Source: Limnobacter sp. MED105
GTDB taxonomy: Bacteria; Pseudomonadota; Gammaproteobacteria; Burkholderiales; Burkholderiaceae_B
DNA length: 64,000 nucleotides
Assembly: GCF_000170915.1 (NCBI RefSeq)
Contig: NZ_ABCT01000003.1
Location: 1-64,000 of the forward strand
Reading direction: 5' to 3'
In this document: positions 1-10,156 of the stretch, one piece after another
Numbering within the stretch: the first letter of the stretch is position 1
How the letters are laid out: every line of letters begins with the position of its first letter
Program-made: the position numbers and the translations under genes
The notes under the pieces: model-generated
Databases searched by the model: none
The model's input: only the letters and a program-made list of their open reading frames with translations
Told to the model about the DNA's origin: nothing

Positions 1-2408
1 CAATGCTTTACACTTGGGTTTGCAGCAGCCTCATCAGCTTTGCCTGCAATCACCTCGGCTGGCTCGGAGACTGGCTCTGGAAGCGATTCCAGGGCATGTT
101 GCAGCACTTGATCGATCCATTTCACTGGAATGATCTCCAAGCTGTTCTTCACATTGGCTGGAATTTCCGCCAAATCCTTCACGTTTTCTTCAGGAATAAG
201 CACAGTTTTAATACCACCGCGGTGAGCAGCCAACAGCTTTTCTTTCAAGCCACCGATACCCAAAACTTCGCCACGCAGCGTAATTTCACCTGTCATTGCA
301 ACGTCAGAACGCACTGGCATGTTCGTCAAAGTCGACACCAAAGCAGTCGTCATCGCGATACCTGCTGAAGGACCATCTTTCGGTGTGGCGCCTTCAGGTA
401 CGTGAACGTGAATGTCGCGCTTCTCGAAAGCATCGTTACGAATACCCAATCGATTTGCGCGCGCGCGCACTACCGAACGCGCAGCCTCCACCGATTCTTT
501 CATGACGTCGCCCAATGAACCTGTGCGAATCACGTTACCTTTGCCGGGCATGGAGACCGTTTCAATGGTGAGTAATTCACCGCCCACTTCTGTCCAGGCC
601 AAACCAGTGACCTGACCCACCTGGTTTTCTTTTTCAGCCATGCCGAAGTTAAAGCGACGAACGCCCAGAAACTTGTCGAGGTTTTTCGGAGTCACCTGCA
701 CTTTCTTTTCGTTTTTGCCCAACACCATTTGACGCACTACCTTGCGGCAAATCTTGGACATTTCACGCTCAAGTCCACGCACACCCGCCTCGCGGGTGTA
801 GTAGCGAATCACGTCGCGAATGGCTGCTTCAGAAACGCTCAGCTCTTCGTCTTTCACACCATTGTTTTTCAACTGTTTGGGCAGCAAATACTTCTGCGTA
901 ATGTTCACTTTCTCGTCTTCGGTGTAGCCGCTCAGGCGAATCACCTCCATGCGGTCCAACAAAGCATGTGGGATGTTCAGTGAGTTTGCAGTGGCCACGA
1001 ACATCACATCGCTCAAATCGTATTCCACTTCCACGTAGTGATCTACAAAAGTGCTGTTTTGCTCAGGATCAAGTACTTCAAGTAAAGCCGATGCAGGGTC
1101 GCCACGGAAGTCTTGCCCCATTTTGTCGATTTCGTCGAGCAAGAACAGTGGATTGCGAACACCTACTTTCGTGATGCTGTTCAATACCTTGCCAGGCATG
1201 GATCCAATATACGTTTTGCGGTGACCACGAATTTCAGCTTCATCACGCACACCGCCCAGGGCCATGCGAACAAACTTGCGGTTTGTTGCCTTGGCTACAG
1301 ATTGTCCCAGCGAGGTTTTACCAACTCCGGGAGGGCCCACCAAACAAAGAATTGGCGCCTTGAGTTTGTCAACACGCTGCTGCACTGCGAGGTACTCCAC
1401 AATGCGCTCTTTCACTTTTTCCAAACCATAATGATCTTCGTCAAGTACCTTCTCGGCATTGGCCAAATCATTGTTGATCTTTGTTTTCTTCTTCCAGGGC
1501 AGCCCTACCAACACGTCGATGTAGTTGCGAATCACAGTGGCTTCTGCTGACATGGGCGACATCAGCTTCAGCTTCTTCAATTCAGCTTCAGCTTTTTTCA
1601 AGGCTTCTTTGGGCATGCGCGCAGCCTTGATTCGCTTTTCAAGCTCTTCCATGTCCGCGCCGTCTTCGCCCTCACCCAATTCTTTCTGAATGGCTTTGAC
1701 CTGCTCGTTCAAGTAGTACTCGCGCTGGCTTTTTTCCATCTGGCGCTTTACGCGACCACGAATGCGCTTCTCAACCTGAAGAATATCGATCTCGGTTTCC
1801 AGTTGAGACAACAATGCCTCCAGGCGCTGCGCAATGCTAAAAGTTTCCAGAATGGACTGCTTTTGCTCCAGCTTCAGTGGCAAGTGACTGACGATTGTGT
1901 CCGCTAGCCGACCAATATCTTCAATACTGGCCAGCGATGTCAAAATTTCGGGTGGAATTTTTTTGTTCAATTTCACGTAGGAATCGAACTGCGCCATTAC
2001 GGCACGCTTCATGGCCTCGGTTTCCGGGCTTTGTGAAGGATCGGGCAACAAGGGCAATGCTGTAGCAGCAAAGTGTGTGCCTTCGTCTGTAACCTTGGTC
2101 AGGCGCGCACGCTGCACACCTTCTACCAACACCTTCACAGTGCCATCGGGTAACTTCAGCATTTGGAGCACATTGGCTACGCAACCAATGTTGTAAATAT
2201 CTTTGTCGCTGGGCTCATCTTTGGTGGCCGATTTTTGCGCTACCAGAAGAATACTTTTGCCTGTTTCCATCGCGATTTCCAGCGCTTTGATGGATTTTGG
2301 ACGACCCACGAAAAGCGGAATCACCATGTGCGGGAACACGACTACATCTCGCAATGGAAGCAATGACAATTCGATGGGTTGTTCCGGAAGCACGTTAGTT
2401 GCTGACAT
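1..2408 (-). CDS. lon: ATP-dependent protease Lon (partial, C-terminus beyond window)
   Basis: Lon is a cytoplasmic hexameric AAA+ serine protease that degrades misfolded and some regulatory proteins. The reading frame is open to the window edge, with 802 codons visible; the family usually has about 780-815 residues, so only the extreme C-terminus is missing. Visible in order are the N-terminal substrate domain, a Walker [10 protein letters not shown] near residue 360, the Walker B/DEID region, and the protease domain with PKDGPSAG (catalytic Ser near 681) and GGLKEKLLA (catalytic Lys near 724). The start MSATNVLP fits the family. It lies downstream of clpX in the tig-clpP-clpX-lon order but behind a terminator and its own heat-shock-type promoter. 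Confidence 0.97.
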   Translation of the reverse strand, partial: MSATNVLPEQPIELSLLPLRDVVVFPHMVIPLFVGRPKSIKALEIAMETGKSILLVAQKSATKDEPSDKDIYNIGCVANVLQMLKLPDGTVKVLVEGVQRARLTKVTDEGTHFAATALPLLPDPSQSPETEAMKRAVMAQFDSYVKLNKKIPPEILTSLASIEDIGRLADTIVSHLPLKLEQKQSILETFSIAQRLEALLSQLETEIDILQVEKRIRGRVKRQMEKSQREYYLNEQVKAIQKELGEGEDGADMEELEKRIKAARMPKEALKKAEAELKKLKLMSPMSAEATVIRNYIDVLVGLPWKKKTKINNDLANAEKVLDEDHYGLEKVKERIVEYLAVQQRVDKLKAPILCLVGPPGVGKTSLGQSVAKATNRKFVRMALGGVRDEAEIRGHRKTYIGSMPGKVLNSITKVGVRNPLFLLDEIDKMGQDFRGDPASALLEVLDPEQNSTFVDHYVEVEYDLSDVMFVATANSLNIPHALLDRMEVIRLSGYTEDEKVNITQKYLLPKQLKNNGVKDEELSVSEAAIRDVIRYYTREAGVRGLEREMSKICRKVVRQMVLGKNEKKVQVTPKNLDKFLGVRRFNFGMAEKENQVGQVTGLAWTEVGGELLTIETVSMPGKGNVIRTGSLGDVMKESVEAARSVVRARANRLGIRNDAFEKRDIHVHVPEGATPKDGPSAGIAMTTALVSTLTNMPVRSDVAMTGEITLRGEVLGIGGLKEKLLAAHRGGIKTVLIPEENVKDLAEIPANVKNSLEIIPVKWIDQVLQHALESLPEPVSEPAEVIAGKADEAAANPSVKH

Positions 2409-2438
2409 ATGAATCACCTATTAAATGCATAACCCTAC

Positions 2439-2465
2439 AGTGGGGTTAAAACGCGCTTATTCAAG
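2439..2465 (-). promoter_or_regulatory. sigma-32 (heat-shock) type promoter of lon
   Basis: On the minus strand CTTGAA (-35, 2460-2465) and CCCCACT (-10, 2439-2445) are separated by 14 bases. This is close to the RpoH consensus CTTGAA / CCCCAT. The lon start codon lies about 30 bases further on. Lon is a classical RpoH target, so the site makes biological sense. Identified by eye; the transcription start has not been measured. Confidence 0.65.
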
Positions 2466-2502
2466 CTTTATTTCACGACAAATAAACAATACCACTGAAA
2501 AG

Positions 2503-2534
2503 AAAAAGCCCAACCGTGGAGTTGGGCTTTTTTA
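2503..2534 (-). terminator. intrinsic terminator between clpX and lon
   Basis: A 12-bp stem AAAAAGCCCAAC / GTTGGGCTTTTT with a 6-base loop has A- and T-rich flanks on both sides, so it could work in either orientation. It lies just downstream of the clpX stop codon and before the lon promoter, so it separates the clp transcript from lon. Confidence 0.85.
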
Positions 2535-2570
2535 ATCATTTTGCAATCTGTTTTGAGGTGGTTTTCAGCA

Positions 2571-3842
2571 TCAGGATTTGTCTTTGCTGCTGGCCACTTT
2601 GGGCTGATCCTCGTAAATCAACAAAGGTTGCCCTGTGCCATTGATTGTATTTTCATCAATCACCACTTTCTTGACGTTGGTGTCGCCAGGCAGGTCGTAC
2701 ATGATACCCAGCAAAGCCTGTTCAAGAATGGTTCTCAAACCACGTGCACCTGTTTTGCGTTGAATCGCTTTCTTGGCAATTGCGCTCAACGCAGATGGAC
2801 GAACTTCAAGTTCTGCGCCATCCATTTCGAGCAACTTTTCAAACTGCTTAACCATGGCATTTTTAGGTTTGGTCAAAATCTCGATCAACGCAGGTTCATC
2901 CAGTTCTTCGAGGGTCGCGATGACAGGCAGGCGACCCACCAATTCAGGGATGATACCGAACTTGATCAGGTCTTCTGGCTCAACTTCAGCCAGCAAGGTT
3001 CCCACATTGCCCTCTTCCTTGCTTTTCACAGTCGCGCCAAAACCAATACCTGAACGCTCGGACCGGTTACGGATAACCTTGTCCAAACCTTCAAATGCAC
3101 CACCCACGATAAATAGTACGTTGGTGGTATCAATTTGAACGAAATCCTGATTGGGATGCTTGCGGCCGCCTTGTGGGGGTACGGATGCAACAGTGCCCTC
3201 GATCAATTTCAGCAAGGCTTGCTGTACGCCCTCGCCAGACACGTCACGGGTAATGGACGGATTGTCAGACTTGCGGGAAATCTTGTCGATTTCGTCAATG
3301 TACACAATGCCACGCTGAGCTTTTTCTACTTCGTAATTGCAGCTTTGCAGCAGCTTTTGAATGATGTTCTCGACGTCTTCACCCACGTAACCCGCTTCGG
3401 TCAGCGTGGTGGCGTCGGCGATCACAAAAGGTACATTCAACAAACGGGCCAGGGTTTGGGCCAACAATGTTTTGCCGGAACCCGTTGGGCCAACCAGCAA
3501 AATATTGCTTTTCGTCAGCTCGATGTCGTCTTTTTTGCTCATGTGGCGCAGGCGTTTGTAGTGGTTGTATACCGCTACAGCAAGCACACGCTTGGCTTTG
3601 TCCTGACCAATGACATACTGGTCAAGAATAGAACGAATTTCCTGGGGGGTGGGTAGCTTGTCGCCTCCACCTGTGGCCGTGGCCTCCGCTGCTTCATCAC
3701 GAATGATGTCATTGCACAACTCAATGCATTCATCGCAGATGAACACAGAGGGCCCTGCGATCAATTTTTTTACTTCATGCTGACTTTTGCCACAGAAGGA
3801 GCAATACAGCAGCTTTTCGCTTGAGCCTTTCTTTTCTGACAT
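2571..3842 (-). CDS. clpX: ATP-dependent Clp protease ATP-binding subunit ClpX
   Basis: ClpX is the AAA+ unfoldase that recognises tagged substrates and feeds them into the ClpP chamber. The 423-residue product has the N-terminal C4 zinc-binding domain (Cys14, Cys17, Cys36, Cys39), a Walker A GPTGSGKT at about 118-125, Walker B IVYIDEID, and the IGF loop (GIGFGA, near 270) that docks on ClpP. Length and order are normal for the family. It lies 64 bases after clpP on the same strand, and an intrinsic terminator follows it. Confidence 0.98.
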   Translation of the reverse strand: MSEKKGSSEKLLYCSFCGKSQHEVKKLIAGPSVFICDECIELCNDIIRDEAAEATATGGGDKLPTPQEIRSILDQYVIGQDKAKRVLAVAVYNHYKRLRHMSKKDDIELTKSNILLVGPTGSGKTLLAQTLARLLNVPFVIADATTLTEAGYVGEDVENIIQKLLQSCNYEVEKAQRGIVYIDEIDKISRKSDNPSITRDVSGEGVQQALLKLIEGTVASVPPQGGRKHPNQDFVQIDTTNVLFIVGGAFEGLDKVIRNRSERSGIGFGATVKSKEEGNVGTLLAEVEPEDLIKFGIIPELVGRLPVIATLEELDEPALIEILTKPKNAMVKQFEKLLEMDGAELEVRPSALSAIAKKAIQRKTGARGLRTILEQALLGIMYDLPGDTNVKKVVIDENTINGTGQPLLIYEDQPKVASSKDKS

Positions 3843-3906
3843 CTTTTATCCTCTGGAAAGCCCCCTTAAGGGCAATCAAGAAATCCAGGTTTTAGTGTTA
3901 CTGCAG

Positions 3907-4575
3907 TTACTTCTTGTCGGCCGGTGGCACACGGTGCTTCAACACGTCGTCAATCAAGCCGTACTCTTTGGCAGAGTCTGCACCCATAAAGTTATCACGA
4001 TCTGTGTCACGTGCAATCTCTTCGATCGTCTTACCTGTGTTATCAGCCAGTATTCCGTTCAATTTCTCACGCAAATACAAAATTTCCTTGGCGTGAATTT
4101 CAATGTCGGACGCCTGACCCTGCACGCCACCCAGAGGCTGGTGAATCATGATTCGGCTATTGGGCAGGGAAAAACGCTTGCCCTTGGTGCCAGAAGACAG
4201 CAAGAACGCGCCCATACTGGCTGCCAATCCGGTACACAGGGTTGACACATCGGGCTTGATGAACTGCATGGTGTCGTAAATAGCCATGCCTGCAGACACT
4301 GAGCCACCTGGGCTGTTGATATACAGCGCGATGTCTTTGTCAGGGTTTTCGCTTTCGAGGAACAACATTTGCGCCACGATGACGTTGGCCATTTGGTCGT
4401 TGATAGGACCCACCAGGAAAATGACGCGCTCTTTAAGCAAGCGCGAATAAATGTCATAGGCCCGCTCGCCCCGACCACTTTGCTCAATCACCATGGGCAC
4501 GTACATATTGCCCTGGGTTTCAAGCGCACCAGAATTGTTCATGTTGTTCGTCATAGAGCGAGGGTTCCACATCAT
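3907..4575 (-). CDS. clpP: ATP-dependent Clp protease proteolytic subunit ClpP
   Basis: ClpP is the tetradecameric serine protease that works with ClpX/ClpA. The 222-residue product carries the catalytic triad Ser120 (GLAASMGA), His145 (MIHQPLGG) and Asp194 (RDNFMGAD). The first ATG directly follows the tig stop codon (TAAATG), so translation is probably coupled to tig. An internal Met8 (MTNNMNNSG) is an alternative start. The N-terminal 20 or so residues are probably a propeptide, as is usual for ClpP; that is inference. Confidence 0.97.
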   Translation of the reverse strand: MMWNPRSMTNNMNNSGALETQGNMYVPMVIEQSGRGERAYDIYSRLLKERVIFLVGPINDQMANVIVAQMLFLESENPDKDIALYINSPGGSVSAGMAIYDTMQFIKPDVSTLCTGLAASMGAFLLSSGTKGKRFSLPNSRIMIHQPLGGVQGQASDIEIHAKEILYLREKLNGILADNTGKTIEEIARDTDRDNFMGADSAKEYGLIDDVLKHRVPPADKK

Positions 4576-5880
4576 TTATTTATTTCCCATCAGTTCGTCA
4601 AAGGACAATTTCTTTTCAACCACTTTGGATTTGCTCAAAGCGAATTCAACCACATTGTCTTCCAGAATAACCGCTTCTACATCCGCCAAACGGGCGCGAT
4701 CCTGAAAATACCACTGCATGACTTCTGCAGGGTTCTCATAGCTTTGAGCCTGTTCTTCAATAAAGGCACGAACCTGCTCAGGTTTGGCTTGCAAGCTGTT
4801 TTCTTTCACCAAGTCTGACACGATCAAGCCCAAGCGAACGCGACGCTCTGCCTGTGCTGCAAAAATGTCTTCAGGCAACTGAATTTCTTCTACGTTTTGC
4901 ATGCCACGGGCCTTCAGGTCCTGACGTGCGCGAGAGGCCAATTCAGTAGTTTCGGATTGAATCAAGGCTTTGGGTACATCAAACTCTGTCACTTTCAACA
5001 AAGCATTCATCACCGCCTCTTTGGTTTGCGCCTTGGTACGGTTGCTGACTTCACGGCTCAAATTCACGCGCACATCGTCGCGCAGCTTGTCCAGTGAACC
5101 GTCGGCAATACCCATGGCCTTGGCAAACTCTTCGTTCAGTTCAGGCAACTGGGGGCCTTCTACTTTCTTGATCGTGATTGTGAACTGGGCAGTTTTACCT
5201 GCGACATCCTTGCCGTGGTAATCAGCGGGGAAAGCGAGATCAAAGGTTTTCTCTTCGCCTTTTTTCAAGCCTTTTGCGGCAGCTTCGAATTCGGGCAGCA
5301 TTTGGCCCTTGCCGATTACAAAAGAGAAATCTTCAGCGGTGCCGCCGTCAAAGGGTACATCGTCAATTTTGCCCACGAAATCCAGGGTTACTTTGTCCTC
5401 ATCAGCAGAGCCACGATCTACTTCGGCGAAGCTGGCGCGCTGCTTGCGCAGAATTTCAATGGTTTTATCCACTTCAGAGTCGGAGACTTCAACCACTGTT
5501 TTCTCAATTTCAAGCGTGGCGAAGTCGCCAAACTTCACTTCGGGGAACACTTCAAAAATGGCATTGAACTCAAATGAGTCATCAGCTGCGTCCTTGGCGG
5601 CTTCGATGCGGGGCTGGCCAGCCACTCGCAGATCCTGCTTTTGAACTTCTTCGCTGAAGGTACGACCGATTTCATCGTTCAATACTTCGGAATGTACTTG
5701 GGGGCCGTAGTTCTGTACCACCATTTTCATGGGTACTTTACCTGGGCGAAAACCGGGCATGCGAGCTGTCCGAGCTACCTTTTTCAGGCGCTTCTCAACT
5801 TCAGCATTGATTTTTTCAACCGACAGCTTCAAGGAAATGGTTTTCTCGAGTGAGCTGGCAGTGGTGGTTGTTTCAGTCAT
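4576..5880 (-). CDS. tig: trigger factor, ribosome-associated chaperone and peptidyl-prolyl isomerase
   Basis: Trigger factor binds the ribosome exit tunnel and assists folding of nascent chains. The 434-residue product has the N-terminal ribosome-binding domain, which includes the GFRPGKVPM loop, a central FKBP-type isomerase domain (about residues 150-235) and a long helical C-terminal chaperone domain. The frame extends further upstream, but I chose the ATG giving MTETTTTAS because the family domain begins just after it and the ten extra residues look unrelated. First gene of tig-clpP-clpX, downstream of tRNA-Leu. Confidence 0.96.
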   Translation of the reverse strand: MTETTTTASSLEKTISLKLSVEKINAEVEKRLKKVARTARMPGFRPGKVPMKMVVQNYGPQVHSEVLNDEIGRTFSEEVQKQDLRVAGQPRIEAAKDAADDSFEFNAIFEVFPEVKFGDFATLEIEKTVVEVSDSEVDKTIEILRKQRASFAEVDRGSADEDKVTLDFVGKIDDVPFDGGTAEDFSFVIGKGQMLPEFEAAAKGLKKGEEKTFDLAFPADYHGKDVAGKTAQFTITIKKVEGPQLPELNEEFAKAMGIADGSLDKLRDDVRVNLSREVSNRTKAQTKEAVMNALLKVTEFDVPKALIQSETTELASRARQDLKARGMQNVEEIQLPEDIFAAQAERRVRLGLIVSDLVKENSLQAKPEQVRAFIEEQAQSYENPAEVMQWYFQDRARLADVEAVILEDNVVEFALSKSKVVEKKLSFDELMGNK

Positions 5881-6046
5881 TTGGAACTCTTGAACTAGTT
5901 GCCTTGGCAAGGTTGACCAAGGGGATGGTTAATGGGCGTAAAGGCTCTACAATTGCCGATATCTTACACAAGTATGAAGCAGCTTTGGCGGGGGCTTGGT
6001 AAAACTGGACCGCCCCAGAAGCGATATACCCGGGGCACAAGAGGGG

Positions 6047-6131
6047 TGGTGCGGATGAAAGGACTCGAACCTTCACGTATTGCTACGCCAGAACCTAAAT
6101 CTGGTGCGTCTACCAATTTCGCCACATCCGC
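6047..6131 (-). tRNA. tRNA-Leu (anticodon UAG)
   Basis: Read on the minus strand, the gene begins GCGGATGTGGCGAAATTGG. It has a 7-bp acceptor stem GCGGATG/CATCCGC, a long variable arm typical of class II tRNAs, a GGTTCGAGTCC T-arm and an encoded CCA end. The anticodon stem-loop CCAGA-TTTAGGT-TCTGG places TAG at 6095-6097, which reads CUA/CUG leucine codons. It lies about 165 bases upstream of tig on the same strand. Confidence 0.97.
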
Positions 6132-6218
6132 ATGTAGGCGCGCATTATAGCCCGATTTTAACTTTGAAGCCCTTACAATGTCATTTATTGACTGCATTAC
6201 CCCCAATTAGAAGGTGAC

Positions 6219-7064
6219 ATGGCTGTATCTCTAGAAAACCCGCTTGCCTACTGCCGCGAGAAAGTAAGCGGGGAAACCGCCTCTCTGCACTACGCAACCC
6301 TGTTCCAAACTGAAGAACTGAAAGCATTTTGGCTTGGCTGCTTTACCTTGAACCACGAGTTGAGGCAGGCTTGCCTGAAGCAGCTGGAGGCAGGCTTGAC
6401 ACAGGTCAAACTGGGCTGGTGGCAAAATGCCCTGGCTGGGGCAGCAAGCAACAGCAACCCTCACCCTGTCGTAACAGCAATATCAAAACCCGTGATTGCG
6501 AAAATCCCCCCTGAACACTGGGGAGAACTAATCAACCGGGTGGCCAGCGGATGCGAACCCAAGCGTTACAACAGCATGGCCGACTGGCATAACGATGTGC
6601 TGCTTGAAACCAAGCCCTGGATTGGTTTGGTACAGGCCAGGTTTATCAGCTCAACTGCGGATTACACGCAGCTACTGGAATTCTGGGCCACAGCCACGCG
6701 CCTTTGCCAGTTACTTCGACTTGCGAAATACCTGGACCAGGGGTTTCAGCCCTTGCCCGTCGAATTACTGGCCAAACATGGGGTGACTGCAGAACAAATC
6801 AAACGCAGGGAACACAACGGTGCCAGCGCGCGGATGTTCAGTGAAGTAGGCGCACATTTGCTTGAGAAAGCCAACATAGCCTGGAAAAATACGCCAGAGG
6901 ACCAACGCCTTTTTGCGAGGCCTTTGCGAGCGCTGTTCCGGATGCGCGTTTCGGAACTGAAAGTACACGAGGCGGCCGGCTACCACTTGCTGACCGAGCA
7001 GAAAATAATCACCCCTTTCAAAAAATTCAGTACCGCTTGGACGACGCAAGTACTGAGATTTTGA
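6219..7064 (+). CDS. squalene/phytoene synthase-like protein lacking the catalytic Asp motifs
   Basis: The 281-residue product resembles the squalene/phytoene synthase family at its start (YCREKVSGETASLHYA), at QVKLGWWQNAL (about 62-72) and at LPVELLAKHGVTAEQIKRRE (about 179-198). In active enzymes the stretch before the KLxWW motif holds a DxxxD motif; here it reads FTLNHELRQACLKQ (42-55) with no Asp. The second Asp-rich site before the LP.ELL motif is also lost (RLAKYLDQG). It is therefore probably not a prenyl-coupling enzyme. The closest parallel I know is the non-catalytic NDUFAF6-like branch, but the function is unknown. It is a single gene, convergent with the efflux operon. Confidence 0.75.
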   Translation: MAVSLENPLAYCREKVSGETASLHYATLFQTEELKAFWLGCFTLNHELRQACLKQLEAGLTQVKLGWWQNALAGAASNSNPHPVVTAISKPVIAKIPPEHWGELINRVASGCEPKRYNSMADWHNDVLLETKPWIGLVQARFISSTADYTQLLEFWATATRLCQLLRLAKYLDQGFQPLPVELLAKHGVTAEQIKRREHNGASARMFSEVGAHLLEKANIAWKNTPEDQRLFARPLRALFRMRVSELKVHEAAGYHLLTEQKIITPFKKFSTAWTTQVLRF

Positions 7065-7078
7065 AGGGTCGTCTCAAT

Positions 7079-10000
7079 TCAAAGCCGTGGTTTACGAATT
7101 CGGTAAGCTGCGGCGTACAAGGCGGGCAGGAAAAACAGGGTGAGCAAGGTGGCCACAATCAAGCCACCCATGATCGCTACGGCCATGGGGCCCCAGAATT
7201 GCGAACGCATCAACGGGATCATGGCCAGCACGGCTGCCGCCGCGGTCAACAATATAGGCCGTGAGCGTCGAATGGTTGAGCCAATGATAGCCTCATAGGG
7301 ATCTACCCCCGCAGCTCGGTCTTGCTCGATTTGGTCCACCAAAATTACCGAGTTTCGAATAATCATGCCGAACAGGGCGATCACGCCCAGTTGTGCTACA
7401 AAACCGAACGGACGCGCAGTGATGATCAAGGCCAACGCAGCACCAATAATTCCCAAAGGGCCGGTGAAGTAAACCAGCAAGGTTCGACCAAAGCTTTTCA
7501 GTTGCAACATCAGCAAAGTAAGCACGATAAACAACATCAAAGGCACATTGGCCATGATCGACTGCTGGGCCTTGCCAGAATCGGCGGCTAGACCATCCAG
7601 GTTCACCGATACGCCCAGTGGTAACTCAGACCGCAAGGGGTCTAGTGCCTTGTTCATCGCCAAGGCAACGGTGGTGCCCTGAATACCGGAAACCACATCC
7701 GCTTTCACTGTAATGCCAAACTCACCACCCTCTCGCCAAATCACGCCGGGCTCAAAACTCATGGTGACCTTGCCCACTTGGGACAACGGCACATAGGCTC
7801 CGCTTGCCGTGGGTACATTGGCGTTCATGAGTTCAGCCAGAGTGTCGCGCTCGCTTTCGGGGTTTCGAAACACAATGTCGATGAGGCGGTTATTTTCGCG
7901 ATACTGCCCAATGGTTGCGCCCGACAAAATGACATGCGAGGACTCTGCAATGCTTTGACTGCTGACACCCAAGGCACGGGCGCGAGCCTGGTCTACCTCG
8001 ACTTTCATCACCTTGATGTTTTCATTCCAGTTGTCATGCGTGCCACGGGTGTATTCGCTAGAGGCCACGGCCTCTTTGACCTGGTCGGCAACTACACGCA
8101 CAACGCGAGGGTCTGGGCCCTGCACCACGAACTGCACGGGATAAGTCACGGGCGGCCCATTGGGCAACAAGGTAATTCGCGGACGTATGTCAGGGAAGTT
8201 GTTTTCGAGGTGTTCCTTCAGTTTGCCGCGCAGTATTTCCCGGTCTTCGAATGTTTTGGGAATCACTATAAGTTCGGCCAAATTGCTTTGTACAAACTTT
8301 TGATCAAGCGACAAATAAAAACGGGGCGCCCCATCGCCTACAAAACTGGCATAGCCCTGCACTTCGGGTTGATTGGCCAGCCATTGCTCCAGTTTGATCG
8401 CCTGCTTTTCCGTTTCCTCAAATGCGGTACCCTCGGGTAACCACAAATTCACCATGATTTCCAATCGGTTGGAGTCTGGGAAAAACTGCTGCTCAATGAA
8501 TTTGAAGGAATAGCCGCCACCAATGAAGGCAAGAACTGTGACCGTTATTGTGATCCAGCGGTGGTTAACGCACACCTCAATCCAGCGGCGAAAGCGCTGG
8601 TAGAACGGCGTATCGAACACCTCCGTGTGGCCTTGTCCGTCTTTGGGCTTTTTAAGCAACCAATAGCCAATATAAGGCACAAAAATAACCGCGACAAACC
8701 ACGACAACACCAGCGCAATGGCAGTAACCGCAAAAATTGAATAGGTGTACTCGCCTGCCGCTGACTGAGCCAAAGCAATGGGCAAAAACCCCGCAGCTGT
8801 AATCAGCGTGCCCGTGAGCATTGGAATGGCAGTGGAGTCGTAGGCAAAAATGGCCGCATCAAAGCGCGAATAACCCTCTTCCAGCTTGCGAACCATCATT
8901 TCTACCGCAATGATCGCATCATCGACCAACAAGCCTAGCGCGATAATCAGTGCACCCAGCGAAATTTTGTGCAGGTTGATATTGAAGAACGACATGGCCA
9001 GAAAAGTAAGCGCCAATACCAGGGGAATGGTCAACGCCACCACCAGACCTGGCCGTGTGTCGATGCGAAAGGGTTTGCTGTGTAGCCCCAAACTCAAAAA
9101 GCTGACTGCCAACACGATCACAATCGCTTCGATCAACACTTTCACGAACTCATTGACAGAGGTGCTGACTGACTTGGGTTGATCTGCCACGCGCTGAAGC
9201 TCAATACCCACCGGGAGTTCGGCCAATATGCGGCGCTCTACCTTTTCCAACTCCTGGCCAAGGCGGATAATATCGCCACCATTGACCATGGAAATCCCCA
9301 AGCCAATCACCTCTTTGCCATTGAAGCGCATTTTGGACACAGGTGGGTCTTGATAGCCGCGATGCACGTGGGCGATGTCTTTGAGCAGGAGTGTGTTTTT
9401 TCCCGCCCGAATCGGCAGGTTGGCAAGGTCTTCAACCGACTCAAACTGCCCCTGTACTCTTGACCACACCTTTTGGTCTTCGAGGCTTAAAACCCCCTGA
9501 GAGGTGACCGCGTTCTGACTGTTGATTTGATTGAAGATGTCTTGCGCTGAAATTCCCAGTTGCGCAATTTTGTAATGCGAGACATCAATGAACACTTTCT
9601 CAGGTTGAACGCCAAACAGCTGCACCTTGGCCACATCGGGCACTTTGAGCATTTCCTGACGTACCTGCGTCACGAAGTCTTTTAATTCCGCGTACTTGAA
9701 TCCATCGGCGGAGAATGCCAGCAACACGCCAAAAGTGTCGCCAAACTCGTCATTGAAAAATGGGCCAACTACACCACGCGGCAATGTTCCAGCCATGTCG
9801 CTGACCCGTTTACGTGTGGTGTACCAAATATCGGCCACTTGCTTGGGCGGTGCGCTGTCATCCAACTGGAGAAAAATAACGGTTTCACCCGGCTTGGAAT
9901 ACGAACGGATTTTGTAAGCGAAGGGTATTTCCTGAATCACCTTCTCAATAGGATCGGCCACTTGCTGACCCATTTGCATGGCCGTTGCACCCGGCCAGTA

Positions 10001-10156
10001 GGCTCGCACCACCATGCCGCGAAACACAAACGGAGGATCTTCTTCTTGACCCAAGGAGAAAAATGCGGCCACTCCCGCGAAGATGAAAACTGCAAGGAGG
10101 TAGCGAACCAATGGCTGGTTTTCGAGCGCCCAGCGCGACAGGTTGATTTTTCTCAT
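7079..10156 (-). CDS. RND efflux transporter permease subunit (AcrB family)
   Basis: The 1025-residue inner-membrane proton/drug antiporter has the usual RND plan: a first membrane helix, a large periplasmic loop, helices 2-6 with the proton-relay Asp pair (GLLVDDAI), a second helix 7, a second large loop and helices 8-12. The motif GQEEDPPF after helix 1 is typical of the branch that includes TriC-like pumps. Its ATG overlaps the stop of the upstream adaptor gene (ATGA), so the two are translated as a pair. No outer-membrane channel gene is nearby, so it probably uses a shared TolC-type protein encoded elsewhere. The substrate cannot be told from sequence. Confidence 0.93.
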   Translation of the reverse strand: MRKINLSRWALENQPLVRYLLAVFIFAGVAAFFSLGQEEDPPFVFRGMVVRAYWPGATAMQMGQQVADPIEKVIQEIPFAYKIRSYSKPGETVIFLQLDDSAPPKQVADIWYTTRKRVSDMAGTLPRGVVGPFFNDEFGDTFGVLLAFSADGFKYAELKDFVTQVRQEMLKVPDVAKVQLFGVQPEKVFIDVSHYKIAQLGISAQDIFNQINSQNAVTSQGVLSLEDQKVWSRVQGQFESVEDLANLPIRAGKNTLLLKDIAHVHRGYQDPPVSKMRFNGKEVIGLGISMVNGGDIIRLGQELEKVERRILAELPVGIELQRVADQPKSVSTSVNEFVKVLIEAIVIVLAVSFLSLGLHSKPFRIDTRPGLVVALTIPLVLALTFLAMSFFNINLHKISLGALIIALGLLVDDAIIAVEMMVRKLEEGYSRFDAAIFAYDSTAIPMLTGTLITAAGFLPIALAQSAAGEYTYSIFAVTAIALVLSWFVAVIFVPYIGYWLLKKPKDGQGHTEVFDTPFYQRFRRWIEVCVNHRWITITVTVLAFIGGGYSFKFIEQQFFPDSNRLEIMVNLWLPEGTAFEETEKQAIKLEQWLANQPEVQGYASFVGDGAPRFYLSLDQKFVQSNLAELIVIPKTFEDREILRGKLKEHLENNFPDIRPRITLLPNGPPVTYPVQFVVQGPDPRVVRVVADQVKEAVASSEYTRGTHDNWNENIKVMKVEVDQARARALGVSSQSIAESSHVILSGATIGQYRENNRLIDIVFRNPESERDTLAELMNANVPTASGAYVPLSQVGKVTMSFEPGVIWREGGEFGITVKADVVSGIQGTTVALAMNKALDPLRSELPLGVSVNLDGLAADSGKAQQSIMANVPLMLFIVLTLLMLQLKSFGRTLLVYFTGPLGIIGAALALIITARPFGFVAQLGVIALFGMIIRNSVILVDQIEQDRAAGVDPYEAIIGSTIRRSRPILLTAAAAVLAMIPLMRSQFWGPMAVAIMGGLIVATLLTLFFLPALYAAAYRIRKPRL

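Noticed and set aside
2541-3656. Long plus-strand frames opposite clpX
   Set aside because: They are reverse-strand shadows of a clear gene, with unnatural composition (His/Gln-rich) and no ribosome sites.
6047-6131. tRNA-Leu as a possible integration site
   Set aside because: The tRNA is intact and no integrase or duplicated 3' end is found nearby.
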